This document shows, one piece after another, positions 12,280 through 22,217 of a DNA stretch of 64,000 bases (position 1 is its first letter; every line of letters begins with the position of its first letter). Below the pieces are notes generated by a model. That model was not told where the DNA came from. It saw nothing but the letters and a program-made list of their open reading frames with translations, and did no database searches. Origin of the DNA: Carallia brachiata (taxonomy: Eukaryota; Streptophyta; Magnoliopsida; Malpighiales; Rhizophoraceae). The DNA lies in assembly GCA_021464245.1 (NCBI GenBank), contig JADCRB010000053.1:1927057-1991056 (forward strand), in the 5' to 3' direction. A program made the translations under genes and the position numbers.

Positions 12280-12935
12280 TTTGTGAAGTTTCCATAGATT
12301 TTGGCCGGCGCCAGCTCGTAGGTGGTTGTTTCGTGCTCTGTAGTGGGCTTCATGAGACCTTGGTGCCTCTTCTGACTGGTCATTCTCCTCTCCTAGGGGT
12401 GTTTCGTTGGTTCAACTTTCTGTGCTTGGTTTCGTCGAGGATGCTTCACTGGTCTCCCCCGCCTCATCCTCTTCTTTCTGTTGGGGGGAGGTGGGGGAGG
12501 GGTCCTTTTGCTCGGTTTGGGCAGCCTTGTACAAATCTACGGTTCTTTTCAATTAGGCTCGCACATGTCGTTGCTACTGCGAGTCTCTAGCTTTTGTTCG
12601 GCTCTTCATCGGCGTCTCCCTCCATGGTTTGCGGTTATGGGGTGTTTTTGCGCTATGTGAATAGCGCTTTGGCCATTCGGGTAGCTTTGCTGCCTTTGGC
12701 CTTCGGGCTTTGTCGCCAATTCTCGATATACTGGGGTGTTATTACCGGCCAGCGGTGGGAGGTAAAAAGTGTCTCGCTTCCGGTTGCTTCCGTGGTTTGG
12801 GCCTTGGGGCCTTACTCCCCCTCCCTACAGATCTTTTTGTTTATCCGGCTGTGGACTTGGGTTATGGGCTTAATTTGGTCTGCTCAATTACCGCATATAG
12901 TGGGTTGTTTACTGTGTATGTGGACTCTATTATAT
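12280..12935. other. GC-rich island of unknown origin
   Basis: This roughly 650-base block stands out from its AT-rich surroundings by G/C runs such as GGGGGGAGGTGGGGGAGGGG (12482-12501) and T/G/C-rich text with few A residues on the + strand. Two overlapping + strand frames (12204-12590 and 12594-13013) lack a recognised domain and look like products of low stop-codon density. It could be the 3' untranslated part of a LINE or another transposon, or inserted foreign DNA. I do not recognise it. Confidence 0.4.
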
Positions 12936-13152
12936 ATATTTAAAAAGCCTTTTATTGTTTTATTGGTAAAAGTGGAGTGGATTTTAGGCTCACCCTTATG
13001 TACTCATCTTTAATTTTATGAAATGCAATTTCACTTGTGTTCAAAAAATGAACTCAGTACTTTTAAAGAAAAATGGTGGAAATGGAAGCTCTTGCGCGAG
13101 TTTGACACGTTGCACAATCGGATACTTGGGTTTCATTAGAAGGACAGAGGCT

Positions 13153-13319
13153 AGTAGACAGAAGAAGTGTCAATAATTCAATGATTATAATTATTTATAC
13201 AATAAGATTGATACTTTATAGTACAAGAAATTATCATATTATTTTTTGTTATAAAAAAAATAAACGCTGTTACACAAATATTGCTCATTGTTGCATTATT
13301 GACACTTTTCTATCCATCT
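13153..13319. repeat. MITE, family A copy 1 (about 167 bp)
   Basis: Terminal inverted repeats: left begins AGTAGACAGAAGAAGTGTCA and the right end in reverse complement begins AGATGGATAGAAAAGTGTCA. The interior is clearly similar to the element at 30074-30239 along its whole length (shared CAATAAGATTGATA, CAAGAAATTATCA, TTGTTGCATTATT). No coding capacity. No target duplication is obvious. Confidence 0.7.
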
Positions 13320-14001
13320 CTTTATGTCCTCCAATGATTTCCCTGCTTTTAATTGATGTGTTAGACAAAGTTAAAGACAAGCATAAAATTACACTCGGCG
13401 TGCACAACAGTTAGTAGGTCTAACAACATTATCATTTATCACTATGTTTTATGGATGACGAAATGGTGTCTTATCAATGCCTATTATCACATCCAAATTC
13501 AGTTTGGTATCATACGTACATGAGTTTGTGAGTAATATATTAAGAGGGAGAGAAGTTTACATCATTTAGTATTAAGTCTTATAGTCTTAAATAAAGAGGC
13601 TATTATTAATCTATTGTGAGATTTATATAAACAAAGTGAGTGTTTATTTAAGTATATTGGATTTTTGGGTATGATGAGTTTTTTGTGAGATATTATAATT
13701 TTTTTATTTGTTTGTCAATAAATATTCCTAATCTGTTTTCATCCGTGAGTATAGACTTTAAATCAAATTATGTTATATCTGTGTATCTAATTTTCTTTTC
13801 CCTACACTTTTATCTTTTGTTGGTGTTCTTTTTTGGACTTTCATGACCTAATAGAGCTTCACTTGACTAACAAAGAATTTTCCAATAGTAGAACTAGAGA
13901 ATTTTTCAATATGGAAGTTTGTTTATTTTGTATATAATATAATTTATACGATTGACAAATTAAGCATAACTTATGTTGCAATTACGTATTGTGTAGTTTA
14001 T
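13320..14001. other. Intergenic DNA, nothing recognised
   Basis: AT-rich spacer between two MITE-like elements. The only open frame of note, 13181-13414, overlaps the MITE and is not a gene. Confidence 0.4.
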
Positions 14002-14734
14002 GGGGTGTTTGGGTTAATTTTTGCGAGGTATATTTGTATTTCATTTTAAAAAAGTATAGAGATAAGTGTTTGGTTTAATTTTTTATCCTGCTATTTGATT
14101 CTACTTAATTCTTTATACAACATCTTAAAAAGCAACTAATTAAAAAGTAACTTAATATTACTTTTTACTACTTTTGGTCTTACTTTTCAATTTTTAATAA
14201 TAATAATAATTTATATAGAGTAAATTACTCTTAAAAACTAATTTATATAATTTTATTATTTTTTTCACTTACTACTTGAATATGATTTATTAATTATTAC
14301 TTCAATATTTATATAAAAATAACATTTTTATTTTTCAATAAATCTTAAATAATAAATTTTTTCACTTCAAATTTTTATTAATATTGATACGTAAAAAAAT
14401 ATTTCAAACAATATGTTTTATACTATCTAATAAAAATTAATTATTTTTTTGAACAAATAAAACTTAAATGAGAAAATTCTCAATATTATATATAGAATAA
14501 TTATTCTAAAAAAATTATAAAATATAAAAATAACTTTTTAAATATGATATATTAATGTAAATTAAATGTTTAAATCAGTTATTTAATTATTCAATAGCAA
14601 CAGCAAGTACAAAATTAGCTAAATAGTTCATTAGTTTTTTCAGTAATCAGTAACAGACAACAATAATCAACAATTAGTAATTAGTAACAGCAATCAACAA
14701 CAATAATATCGAACACGTAAACCAAATGAGCCCT
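14002..14734. repeat. hAT-like non-autonomous element (about 730 bp)
   Basis: Left end GGGGTGTTTGGGTTAATTTT and right end (reverse complement) GGGCTCATTTGGTTTACGTG form imperfect terminal inverted repeats of the style found at hAT-type elements. The interior is AT-rich and non-coding. The right subterminal region is full of CAACAATAATCAACAA-type repeats, shared in reverse with the fragment at 9184-9300. An 8-bp target duplication was not found, so ends may be off by several bases. Confidence 0.5.
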
Positions 14735-14873
14735 TATATTAATAACAAATGAGAAATGATTGTAAAAAAAATTGTGGAAGAGGTTGAATTATGGCATCTA
14801 ATAGGTGACTCTTGGTTTTGATCAATAGTTGTAATGATTAACATATCTACGATAAACATTTTTTAATTAAAAA

Positions 14874-15425
14874 AGAGGTTAAATGCATAAAACTTTTCTG
14901 TGATTTAGTTGTTTTGCATTTTACCTCCCTATAGTTTTGATTTAGGTATTTAACCTCATTGTAATTTTTAATTTTTACGATTTACCTCCCAAACTAAGAT
15001 TGTATTAAATCTATTAACATAAATTAATTAAAATTATATTGTTTCATAATTATTAACTTTTATTTTTCTATCACAATTATAAAAATATATTATATATCTT
15101 TTAAAATGATCTTCAATGTATATTTGAGTGACATTTCACGTTATATCTTTCACAATTTTTTTTTTAGTGCACTGCGCATGTTGTTATAAAAATATTTTTG
15201 ACAGTATTTATGGTTAATTTCTATATGAAGATATGATAAAGTTTTTACGATCACAAGACAACGTAGTTCTAATCAATTTCTATTAATAAATTTAATAACT
15301 TGTTGTCAAGGAAATAAATTGTAATAATGAAAAATTACCAAAGAGCTTAATACCTAAATTAAAACCACAAAAAAAATAAAATTCAAAACACTCAAATCAC
15401 AGGGGTTAAATACAATATGGGCTCT
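14874..15425. repeat. Long-TIR MITE (about 550 bp)
   Basis: The left arm (from GAGGTTAAATGCATAAAACT) and the reverse complement of the right arm (from GAGCCCATATTGTATTTAAC) align for about 100 bases through CTGTGATTT, GTTTTG, TTTAGGTATT and beyond. Such long TIRs suggest a Mutator-like (MULE) non-autonomous element. The interior is AT-rich and non-coding. Target duplications were not resolved. Confidence 0.55.
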
Positions 15426-15817
15426 CAAACTCCCAATTTTCGAATGCGTAAGGCCAATGGTTCGCGTACATTTTATTATTACTATTATTATTTTCTATTA
15501 GTAGCCACAAGGCATAGCTGTAGCTTATCAGCCATTTTCTTATGCGTCTTACATTTTTTTTTGTTTTATGATGAGAAATTGTTTTCAAGCAAGCTACCAA
15601 ATAGATAGAATGACACCCACTTCCACGGCTCTTCATTTAAAATATAAGAATTTAAACTCGAGACCGTATATTTAACCTATATAATCTTAAATTCACTTTT
15701 ACTATTAGGCTAACTATTGGTAGGTATATATCCTAAACATTCTTTTTAACTCCTTTTAATTCCTGTGAAGTATAGTTAAAGTTAATTTAAGTACTAATTG
15801 AACTAACTTGATATAAA
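15426..15817. other. Short spacer before the copia element
   Basis: Nothing recognised apart from AT-rich spacer. It ends immediately before the TG of the left LTR at 15818. Confidence 0.4.
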
Positions 15818-17276
15818 TGTTGAAAAATTCACACCCCATGTATACATTAAGAAATTGTTACTAAGTATGAATTCATGTTTTGATGATGAGTGTTTTGATA
15901 ATGAGCTATGAACCAATCTAACATAAGTACAAGTGAATTTCATTTGTATATTCTTCAAGTATACAATTCAGGTTTAAGAAGTGCAAAGAGGTATACATAT
16001 GTTATCTTACACATGCATGGAAGAGAAAGATCACATTGGGCCTTATTAGACTACTATCTTAGAAAGACAGTACAAGAGCAAATCTGTTTGGGTAGATTCC
16101 AGGTACCAAACTCACTCACTTGAGATATATTTTGAGTCTAAAATATATACAGTTTTGTAGGACTATAAGTCTAGTTTCAAATGAGATTGGTCGTGCAATT
16201 TTTGGAGCCCTAGAGAAAAACTTATGAATTTTATACCAAGAGGGTGCAAGCTGTCAGAAACCTTTAGTGCACATGGAGTGAATTGCAACGGTTGCCTAGA
16301 AGAGCACACGACGAATTTGAATGCGAAATTTTGTGTGTAGATTTCCTATTCTGTGTATTAATCAATGCAAAATAAATCATGTGAAAATTCAAAGCCATAT
16401 ACAAGATATTAACATTCTACTAAAAGTGTGCAGACTGTCTGACGGAACTTTAATGTCTGTATTCCAATATTTATTTAACTATGCTAAACTCATTCAAAAA
16501 TAGTCAAATTTGGTGGGTAAAGAGCTGAAAGTCTACTAAATAAGAAAAAAAGGAATCACAATTTTTCAAGTTGTTTGTGCCAAGTTATAACCGTTCTACC
16601 AAAAGGTGTCAGACAAGGAAATCAATGCAAAGGTGTCAAGAAGAAAACAACAAAGTATGCATATGCAACCCATGGCAACGGCTCTAATAAGTTGCTAACC
16701 TATCTTGCAGCTATTTAAACATCACTTGAAGGTGTTTTACAAGTGAAGAAAGATATACTCAAGCATTGTACAATCTCTTTTAAGGCAAAAAGGTTTTCTT
16801 TACTCTAAGTGCTTTCATTGTAAAACTAGCATTCAAACTAGTAAGTTTCATTTGTATTGTAATACATTGTGAGAATATGTGAGAGCTCTTAAGTGGGATT
16901 TGTGAGAATCATTTCTTAAGGAGTTAGGGTTGAACTCCAAGAAGGAAAACCTAAAATAAAAGGGAAAGTGGTGTTGGCAAGTGGGACTTGTGCAACAACC
17001 GCTTTGAAGGCGGACGCAAGGGTGTTTGCGGAGTCTTTTTGTAAACTGTACAGTGGTGATTGGTGCGCCTAAAAGCATCCCTATAATTGAACTCTCAAGA
17101 ATCTTCAAGAGAGGGATTATTTAGAAGACCAAGGACGTAGTCATTTGGTGAACCTTGTAAAAATTGATATTGTATTTCTTTCAATCTCTTGTTTACATTC
17201 ATTTGCAAAGTTTTATTTGAGGATTTTTATTTGTGAAGCCTATTCAGCCCCCCTCTAGGCTTCACCGAAGGGACCA
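15818..17276 (+). repeat. Left LTR of copia element
   Basis: Starts TGTTGAAAAATTCACACC and ends ...GGACCA at 17276, six bases before the primer binding site. Length 1459 bp. Near the 3' end is the pyrimidine-rich CAGCCCCCCTCTAGG motif usual for this class. The small open frames inside (for example 15908-16123 and 16321-16503) are not genes. Confidence 0.85.
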
Positions 17277-17281
17277 ATATT

Positions 17282-17293
17282 TGGTATCAGAGC
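17282..17293 (+). other. Primer binding site (initiator tRNA-Met)
   Basis: TGGTATCAGAGC, the standard plant copia primer binding site complementary to the 3' end of initiator tRNA-Met, directly follows the left LTR. It fixes both the element class and its orientation. Confidence 0.9.
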
Positions 17294-17334
17294 TTAATCT
17301 CACTTGTAAGGCTTAACATCCTTGAGAGATCCCT

Positions 17335-18515
17335 ATGGAATCCTCATCCAATGAAGACAAGAGACCTTTCTTTGATGGTAGTGATTTTCAATACTATAAA
17401 GATCATATGGAAAGTTATCTTAAATCTAAGGGGATGAAAGTTTGGTTAAGTGTAGCAGAGGGACCATATGTGCCTAAGGAAGAAGTTGTTGATGATAAGG
17501 GAGTGAAAACCTTGAGAGAAAAACTAATAAGAAAATGGGATGAAGAGGACTATAAGAAAAACCAAATAGATGAAAGAGCATATTATTATTTGAAAATATC
17601 CATAGCTAGAAGTGAATATAACACCATCAAACATTGTAAAAATGCTATGGAAATTTGGAATATATTGTGTCTTTCAAATAAAGGGACATTAAAAGTTAGG
17701 AAAGTTCATTAAAAGTTAGGAAAGTTAAAGTTGGCATGCTTATGAAAGAATTTGAACTTTTCACTATGAGACCAAATGAATCGGTTAAAAGTGTGTATGA
17801 TAGACTCATGATTATTGCTATTGAACTAACTGATCTTGGCAAAATGTTTGGAAAGGGTGAACTTGTGCATAAATTAATAAATTCGATGAATGAGGAATAC
17901 GAAATGAAGATTAACGCCATTGAAGAAACTCACAACGTCGAGGAGCTAACCATGGAAGAGTTGTTTGGGTCCTTGATGACTCATGAGATCAAACTCAAAA
18001 GGAGAAGTGCATTACCATAAGTAGAATCATCCTAAAAAAATGTAGCACTCAAAGTTAGAGCCAAGACTCTTTTGAAACATCAAAAGGATGATGAAAGTGA
18101 TTCAAGCATTGATGATAAAGAACTTGCTTTCTTTATCAAAAGGTTCAAGAAGATGATGAAATATCCCAAAAGAAAAAGGAACCTCAAGAAACAAGTGTCC
18201 AACAAAAGTGAAGAGGAAAAAAGGCCTCTTTGTTTTGAATGCAATCAACCCGGTCACTTCAAGGTAGATTGTCTCAATCTCAAGAAAAAGAAAGGTAAGA
18301 AAGCATTTTTTGTAGGATGGGGTGAAAGTGATGATGAAGATGAGAAAGAGCAAGAATCATACATGGCACTCATGGCCCTAGATGATGACGATGAAAGTGA
18401 CAATGAGGTAATGAATCTTCCCTCTTATGAAGAACTTAGAGAAGCTTTTGATGAGTTATTAATCACATTTGGTAGGGCCTTAAAGAAAAGAATTCAAATT
18501 CAGAAAAGTCCCTAA
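17335..18515 (+). pseudogene. copia gag (UBN2-like) with zinc knuckle, disrupted
   Basis: The frame from 17335 begins as a copia gag (FFDGSDFQYYKDHMESYL, then the helix-rich gag core). It shifts at a 20-bp perfect tandem duplication (17687-17706 repeated at 17707-17726) and continues in another frame from about 17727. That frame hits a TAA at 18018, resumes, and carries the nucleocapsid zinc knuckle C-X2-C-X4-H-X4-C (CFECNQPGHFKVDC, about 18233-18274), followed by a Lys-rich and then an Asp/Glu-rich stretch. It ends at 18515 within a rearranged segment. Gag would package element RNA. With at least one frameshift and one stop it is non-functional. Confidence 0.85.
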
Positions 18516-18626
18516 TGTGAATTTTGAAAAGGACTTTTCTGAATGAGGTAATGAATCTTCCTTCTTTTGAGGACCTTAAAGAAAAGAATTCAAATTCAGA
18601 AAAGTCCTTTTCAAAATTCACATTAG
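18512..18626. repeat. 33-bp perfect inverted repeat within duplicated gag segment
   Basis: 18512-18544 (starting CTAATGTGAATTTTG) is the exact reverse complement of 18594-18626. Two neighbouring blocks are also duplicated directly: 18403-18440 resembles 18543-18580, and 18478-18511 resembles 18574-18607. The arrangement interrupts the gag frame and looks like a template-switch or fold-back event. Confidence 0.85.
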
Positions 18627-18963
18627 ATAGTAATAAGTTAGATTAGATGTTATCTTTTCAAAAGAAATTTTTTGACAAATGCGGTTTAGACTACCTCACT
18701 AAAAATAAGACTAATCTATAAAAGAAAAGAAAATTGTTGTTTCATGTTTTTATTGCCATAAAGAAGGGCACAAATTTCATGGTTGTAGAGTTAGAAGACC
18801 TAGTGATCCCAACAAGTATGTGTCATCTTCTAAAGTTTCGGCAAAACCTAATAAATTCAAACAAATATAGATGGTTAAAGGTTCAATGAAGAAGAATGAT
18901 CGTTGTAATATTGAAGGACCCAAAAGATATGGGTACCAAAATATTCTACAGCTTGTTTTGTAG

Positions 18964-19521
18964 ATGGAAAAGTGCTTGAAGGCAACATATTTTAAAGAAG
19001 ATGTCATTTGGTACCTTGATAGTGGATGTGCAAGGCATATGACCGGAGAAGTATCATTTTTCTCCACACTAAAAAGCAAGGATGGAGGATGTGTCACGTT
19101 TGGAGACAATGGAAAAGGCAAAATCATTGGAGTTGGCACTATAGGTAACAATGTATCAAGTTTTATTGAGGATGTTGCTTTGGTAAGTGGTTTAAAGCAC
19201 AACTTGATTAGCATTAGACAATTGTGTGATAAAAGTTTTGAGGTATTATTCAAACTCATGACTTGTGAAGTATATGATTCTTATACTAAAGCATTGAGAT
19301 TTGTAAGAAAAAGAAAAGGAAATGTATATGTGCTTACTTTAAATGATTTGTTTTCAAGTGACATATGTTTTGTTTCTTTAAAAGAAGAAGAACTTTGGAT
19401 TTGACATAGAAAGCTTGGACATGCTAGCATGAATATCATTTCAAAATTATCTAAACTTGATTTAGTGAGAGGTTTATCAAAGCTTAAGTATGAAAAGAAT
19501 AAGTTGTGTAATGCATGTGCT
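18964..19521 (+). pseudogene. copia protease and GAG-pre-integrase fragment
   Basis: The frame at 18964-19404 contains WYLDSGCARHMTG (from about 19009), the aspartic protease active site of Ty1/copia polyproteins, then the usual protease continuation and the region leading to the pre-integrase domain. A TGA at about 19402 interrupts it. After the stop the same frame goes on with LGHASMNIISKL and ends at CNAC, the start of the integrase zinc-binding part (His and Cys present). The coding sequence then stops abruptly at about 19521, where unrelated sequence begins. Upstream, 18730-18960 holds decayed pieces of the inter-knuckle/protease linker. Confidence 0.85.
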
Positions 19522-20370
19522 TGTTAAGACCCTAACTTTTCATTTTTTGATTTTGATGATTGCTAAACATTGAGAGTTACTAATATGTTTATTTAAGTGT
19601 GCAGTTAAATGATTTAATAAAATAAACATTAATTGAAATGGAAGCAATGCTAACATAAGACAACTATTGATATTGGTCTCATTCAGTGTAAGTACTATCC
19701 AGTATGGTCAACTTTAAAAGGCTTATTTGCCCATATGGAGATGAACTAGATAATGTGCTATATACGGTCAGAAAGCTCAAGATGTCTAGTTTCCAACACT
19801 TCTACGATTGAATTTTTTGGAGGTCTGTACAACAAGATACGACCAAATGAGTAAAGGATGCTCAACCTATCAAGCAGACATAATCAATCCACTTTCAGAG
19901 ATTACTGCGAAAAATTGGGAAAGAATCAGTTGTTGAAATATATGGACAGAAAGATAATTCTGCATACTTTTCAAATTGATAAGAATCATGTCAATTGGAT
20001 ATGTGTAGAAGGAGATATTGCCAACAAACTGAAGGGTACACAGTCTGTCATGCTAGCAAAATTAGTTAACTTCCAGCAGGAACCGTGGGCAGATGGAGAG
20101 AAATCAACCCATGATCTATACATGTATGAAAAGCTCTATGAGTCTATTGTCAAATGAAAGAAACGAGATATGATTTGGAGTTATATCGGAAGACTTATAA
20201 TTGATTCTTTAAAAGCGTCAGAGTTGTTCTATTGAGAAATTAAATAAGCTTAAATTGAGTCTTAGTGATGCTGCCTAAAAGAGAATCCATGTGAATAAGA
20301 TGGTAAGCTAAAAGGGAAGCTTTTCAATCCTTGCAAAGATACTGATAGCACATATATGAACGCTCTACAA
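19522..20370 (+). mobile_element. Foreign insert, probably a second LTR fragment
   Basis: Coding sequence of the copia element breaks at 19521, and the next bases, TGTTAAGACCCTAACTTTTC, have the form of an LTR start. This is followed by TTTTGATGATTGCTAAACATT, text common at the start of plant copia LTRs. The block has one 99-codon frame (19858-20157) without domains. I read it as a solo or truncated LTR of another family, but its 3' end and target duplication were not identified, so this remains an inference. Confidence 0.45.
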
Positions 20371-21640
20371 GGAGACAATACCATTGGGGCAAAAGTCCAA
20401 AACTTACATCTTACACACTTATGCAAACAACGCCAACTACTTATTACATGTATTCATATTACAGTACACCCACCATGATTCATGCACTACAAGACATTTC
20501 AACATCCCTGCATATCCATTTTCCCACACCAGAAAAAGTCTTCTTATTTGTCCCTGTCAGTCCCTCCTGTAAGGCCCAAGGCGTAGCTCTAGATCCAGAA
20601 TCCTCATCATTCGGCGGGATAGCAATGTTGATGCTACCGAAATTTTCTCACTGATTGACATCGCCTAGATAAACAAGAACGAGAGTGAGTGTTTCCCTTT
20701 CTTCCACATGAGAAGGGTCGACCAATCTGCTGCTTACTGGAATAACACTCCCTACTAGGTAAACATACCGTGGGAGTTTGATCTCTGACCCACATCAAAC
20801 ATTTTAAAGTTTGATCTCTGACCCACGTCAAAGATCTGAAATGGGAAGGAGGAAATCCCTGGTGGTGGGTGATCCTGGTTGGGATTTTCTTGATAAACGA
20901 TTCCAATAACATTTGAACCTGCACTGTTGAGATTTATAACAGGAGGCGCTATGGCTCTTCTCATATCGCGCTTCGATTCTGGATCCAGACTCTAATATTA
21001 CTTGCCTGAACTAGACCATATTGTCTCAACAGTGAGGTAAGTTGAGCAAGCTGTCTTGATGTGGGACAAGCTTTTTCAATACCACGAAAAACATCTTCTA
21101 AGATTTGCAATTGCTCTGGCTCTGGTTTCTATCTGGAATTAGATAAGTCTCCAAATTCCATGTTCTGATGGTTAATCTGAAAGATGAAAGATGAAACTTT
21201 GAAAACAACAAAGATGAAAGATGGTTAATCTGAAAGATAAAATTCTGGAAACAACAAAGTGAGAAATTGAGATAATGCATATCTCCCTCGATCCTCACTT
21301 TATGCTTGACGATCCAAAAATTACGCTTGATTGTCTATGGTAATAATTGGCCAGCTGTCCTCCACTTTCACCTAACTGTCAGCTACTTCCGTCTGACTGT
21401 TCGCAACTTTTCTGACTGTGTCATGTCAGCAACCTCTCTGACTGGGTGTGCCATGTCAGCTTCCATGTAAGCAATTGACTGCTGAGTTGGACTTCCACGT
21501 AAGCAATTGACTGCAGTAACATTTTTTGACCTATTCATGAACTATTTTTGAAGGTAGTGACCCACATTGAATTTTTGGTAACATAGTGACCCAATTTTGA
21601 ATGAAGCCAAGTATGGACTCTTGTTCCAAGACCTCTTGAT
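20371..21640 (-). other. Inserted block carrying captured host-gene sequence
   Basis: This roughly 1.3-kb block has a base composition unlike the surrounding element and reads on the minus strand. It includes a homeobox pseudogene (20961-21161), what looks like its 5' leader (21162-21300, with a tandemly duplicated ATGGTTAATCTGAAAGAT block at 21169 and 21220), and downstream coding-like text with a duplicated GTTTGATCTCTGACCCAC unit (20776 and 20810). Short GTGACCCA repeats occur at about 21559 and 21590. Which transposon carried it in (Pack-MULE, Helitron or LTR capture) is not resolved. Confidence 0.45.
20961..21161 (-). pseudogene. WOX-type homeobox pseudogene fragment
   Basis: Minus strand from the ATG at 21161. 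Sixty-seven codons read through two stops (TAG at codon 11, where Trp TGG is expected; TGA at codon 67, where Arg CGA would fit). Helix 1 reads KPEPEQLQILEDVF, then RQYGLVQASN, then helix 3 NIRVWIQNRSA. The invariant homeodomain residues Leu16, Phe20, Trp48, Asn51 and Arg53 are present. Phe20-to-Trp48 spacing is 34 residues, against 28 in ordinary homeodomains and 33 in WUSCHEL, so the loops are expanded as in the WOX family. Position 49 is Ile instead of Phe. The family binds DNA and regulates stem-cell and organ development. This copy is broken and lies inside a dead retroelement. Assignment rests on motif reading only. Confidence 0.6.
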
Positions 21641-22217
21641 AGATCAATTTTGTAATCTAAAAAGAGAATTAAGCATGTCACACCCATGCATCAGCATATG
21701 CTTGAATGTCTTCATTTACTTAATCTTGCATGAATGTTTGTAATTATGTCTTGTCATTTTATGGCATAACAAAGTGGTCAAACTGTCAATGAAATTACTT
21801 CAAATTAATGAAGCAAATACATTGAAAACTATTTTTTATGAACATTGCACATAATACACTCTATTTTTGTTCTAGTGAAACCTTTTTGGAACTGAGACAT
21901 TATTTTCTAAGTTCACATAATCCACTCTTTGCTTTAATTTAATGATTGTATTTGAACTCTTCAAGCCTACATTTCAAAGTTATGATAACTTATACGCCTA
22001 ATTGTAAATGTGAACTTGTGATACACGCATACATTAAGGGGGAGTCTCAATCTCTTAACCTAGTTAGCATTCACATTTTTTGTTTAAACTATTTTTATTG
22101 ATGACAAAAAGGGGAAAAAATTAAGAGAAGTCATCAAGAAAGAGCATTTCTAGAGGAAGTTTAGATTAAGGGGGAGTATCTATTTAAAGGTTTTGTCACC
22201 ATCAAAAAGGGGGAGAT
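21641..22217 (+). other. Non-coding 3' region of copia element with polypurine tract
   Basis: Sequence after the pol region, typical of copia elements: TTGATGACAAAAAGGGG at about 22097 and GGGGGAG near 22170, then the polypurine tract AAAAAGGGGGAGA (22204-22216) directly before the right LTR. No protein domain is present. Confidence 0.7.

Noticed and set aside
12204..13013. Long overlapping + strand frames, a possible gene pair
   Set aside because: No recognisable domain or plausible splice pattern. They owe their length to the stop-poor GC-rich composition of the island.
19858..20157. 99-codon frame as a gene
   Set aside because: No domain, and it lies in LTR-like insert sequence within the copia element.
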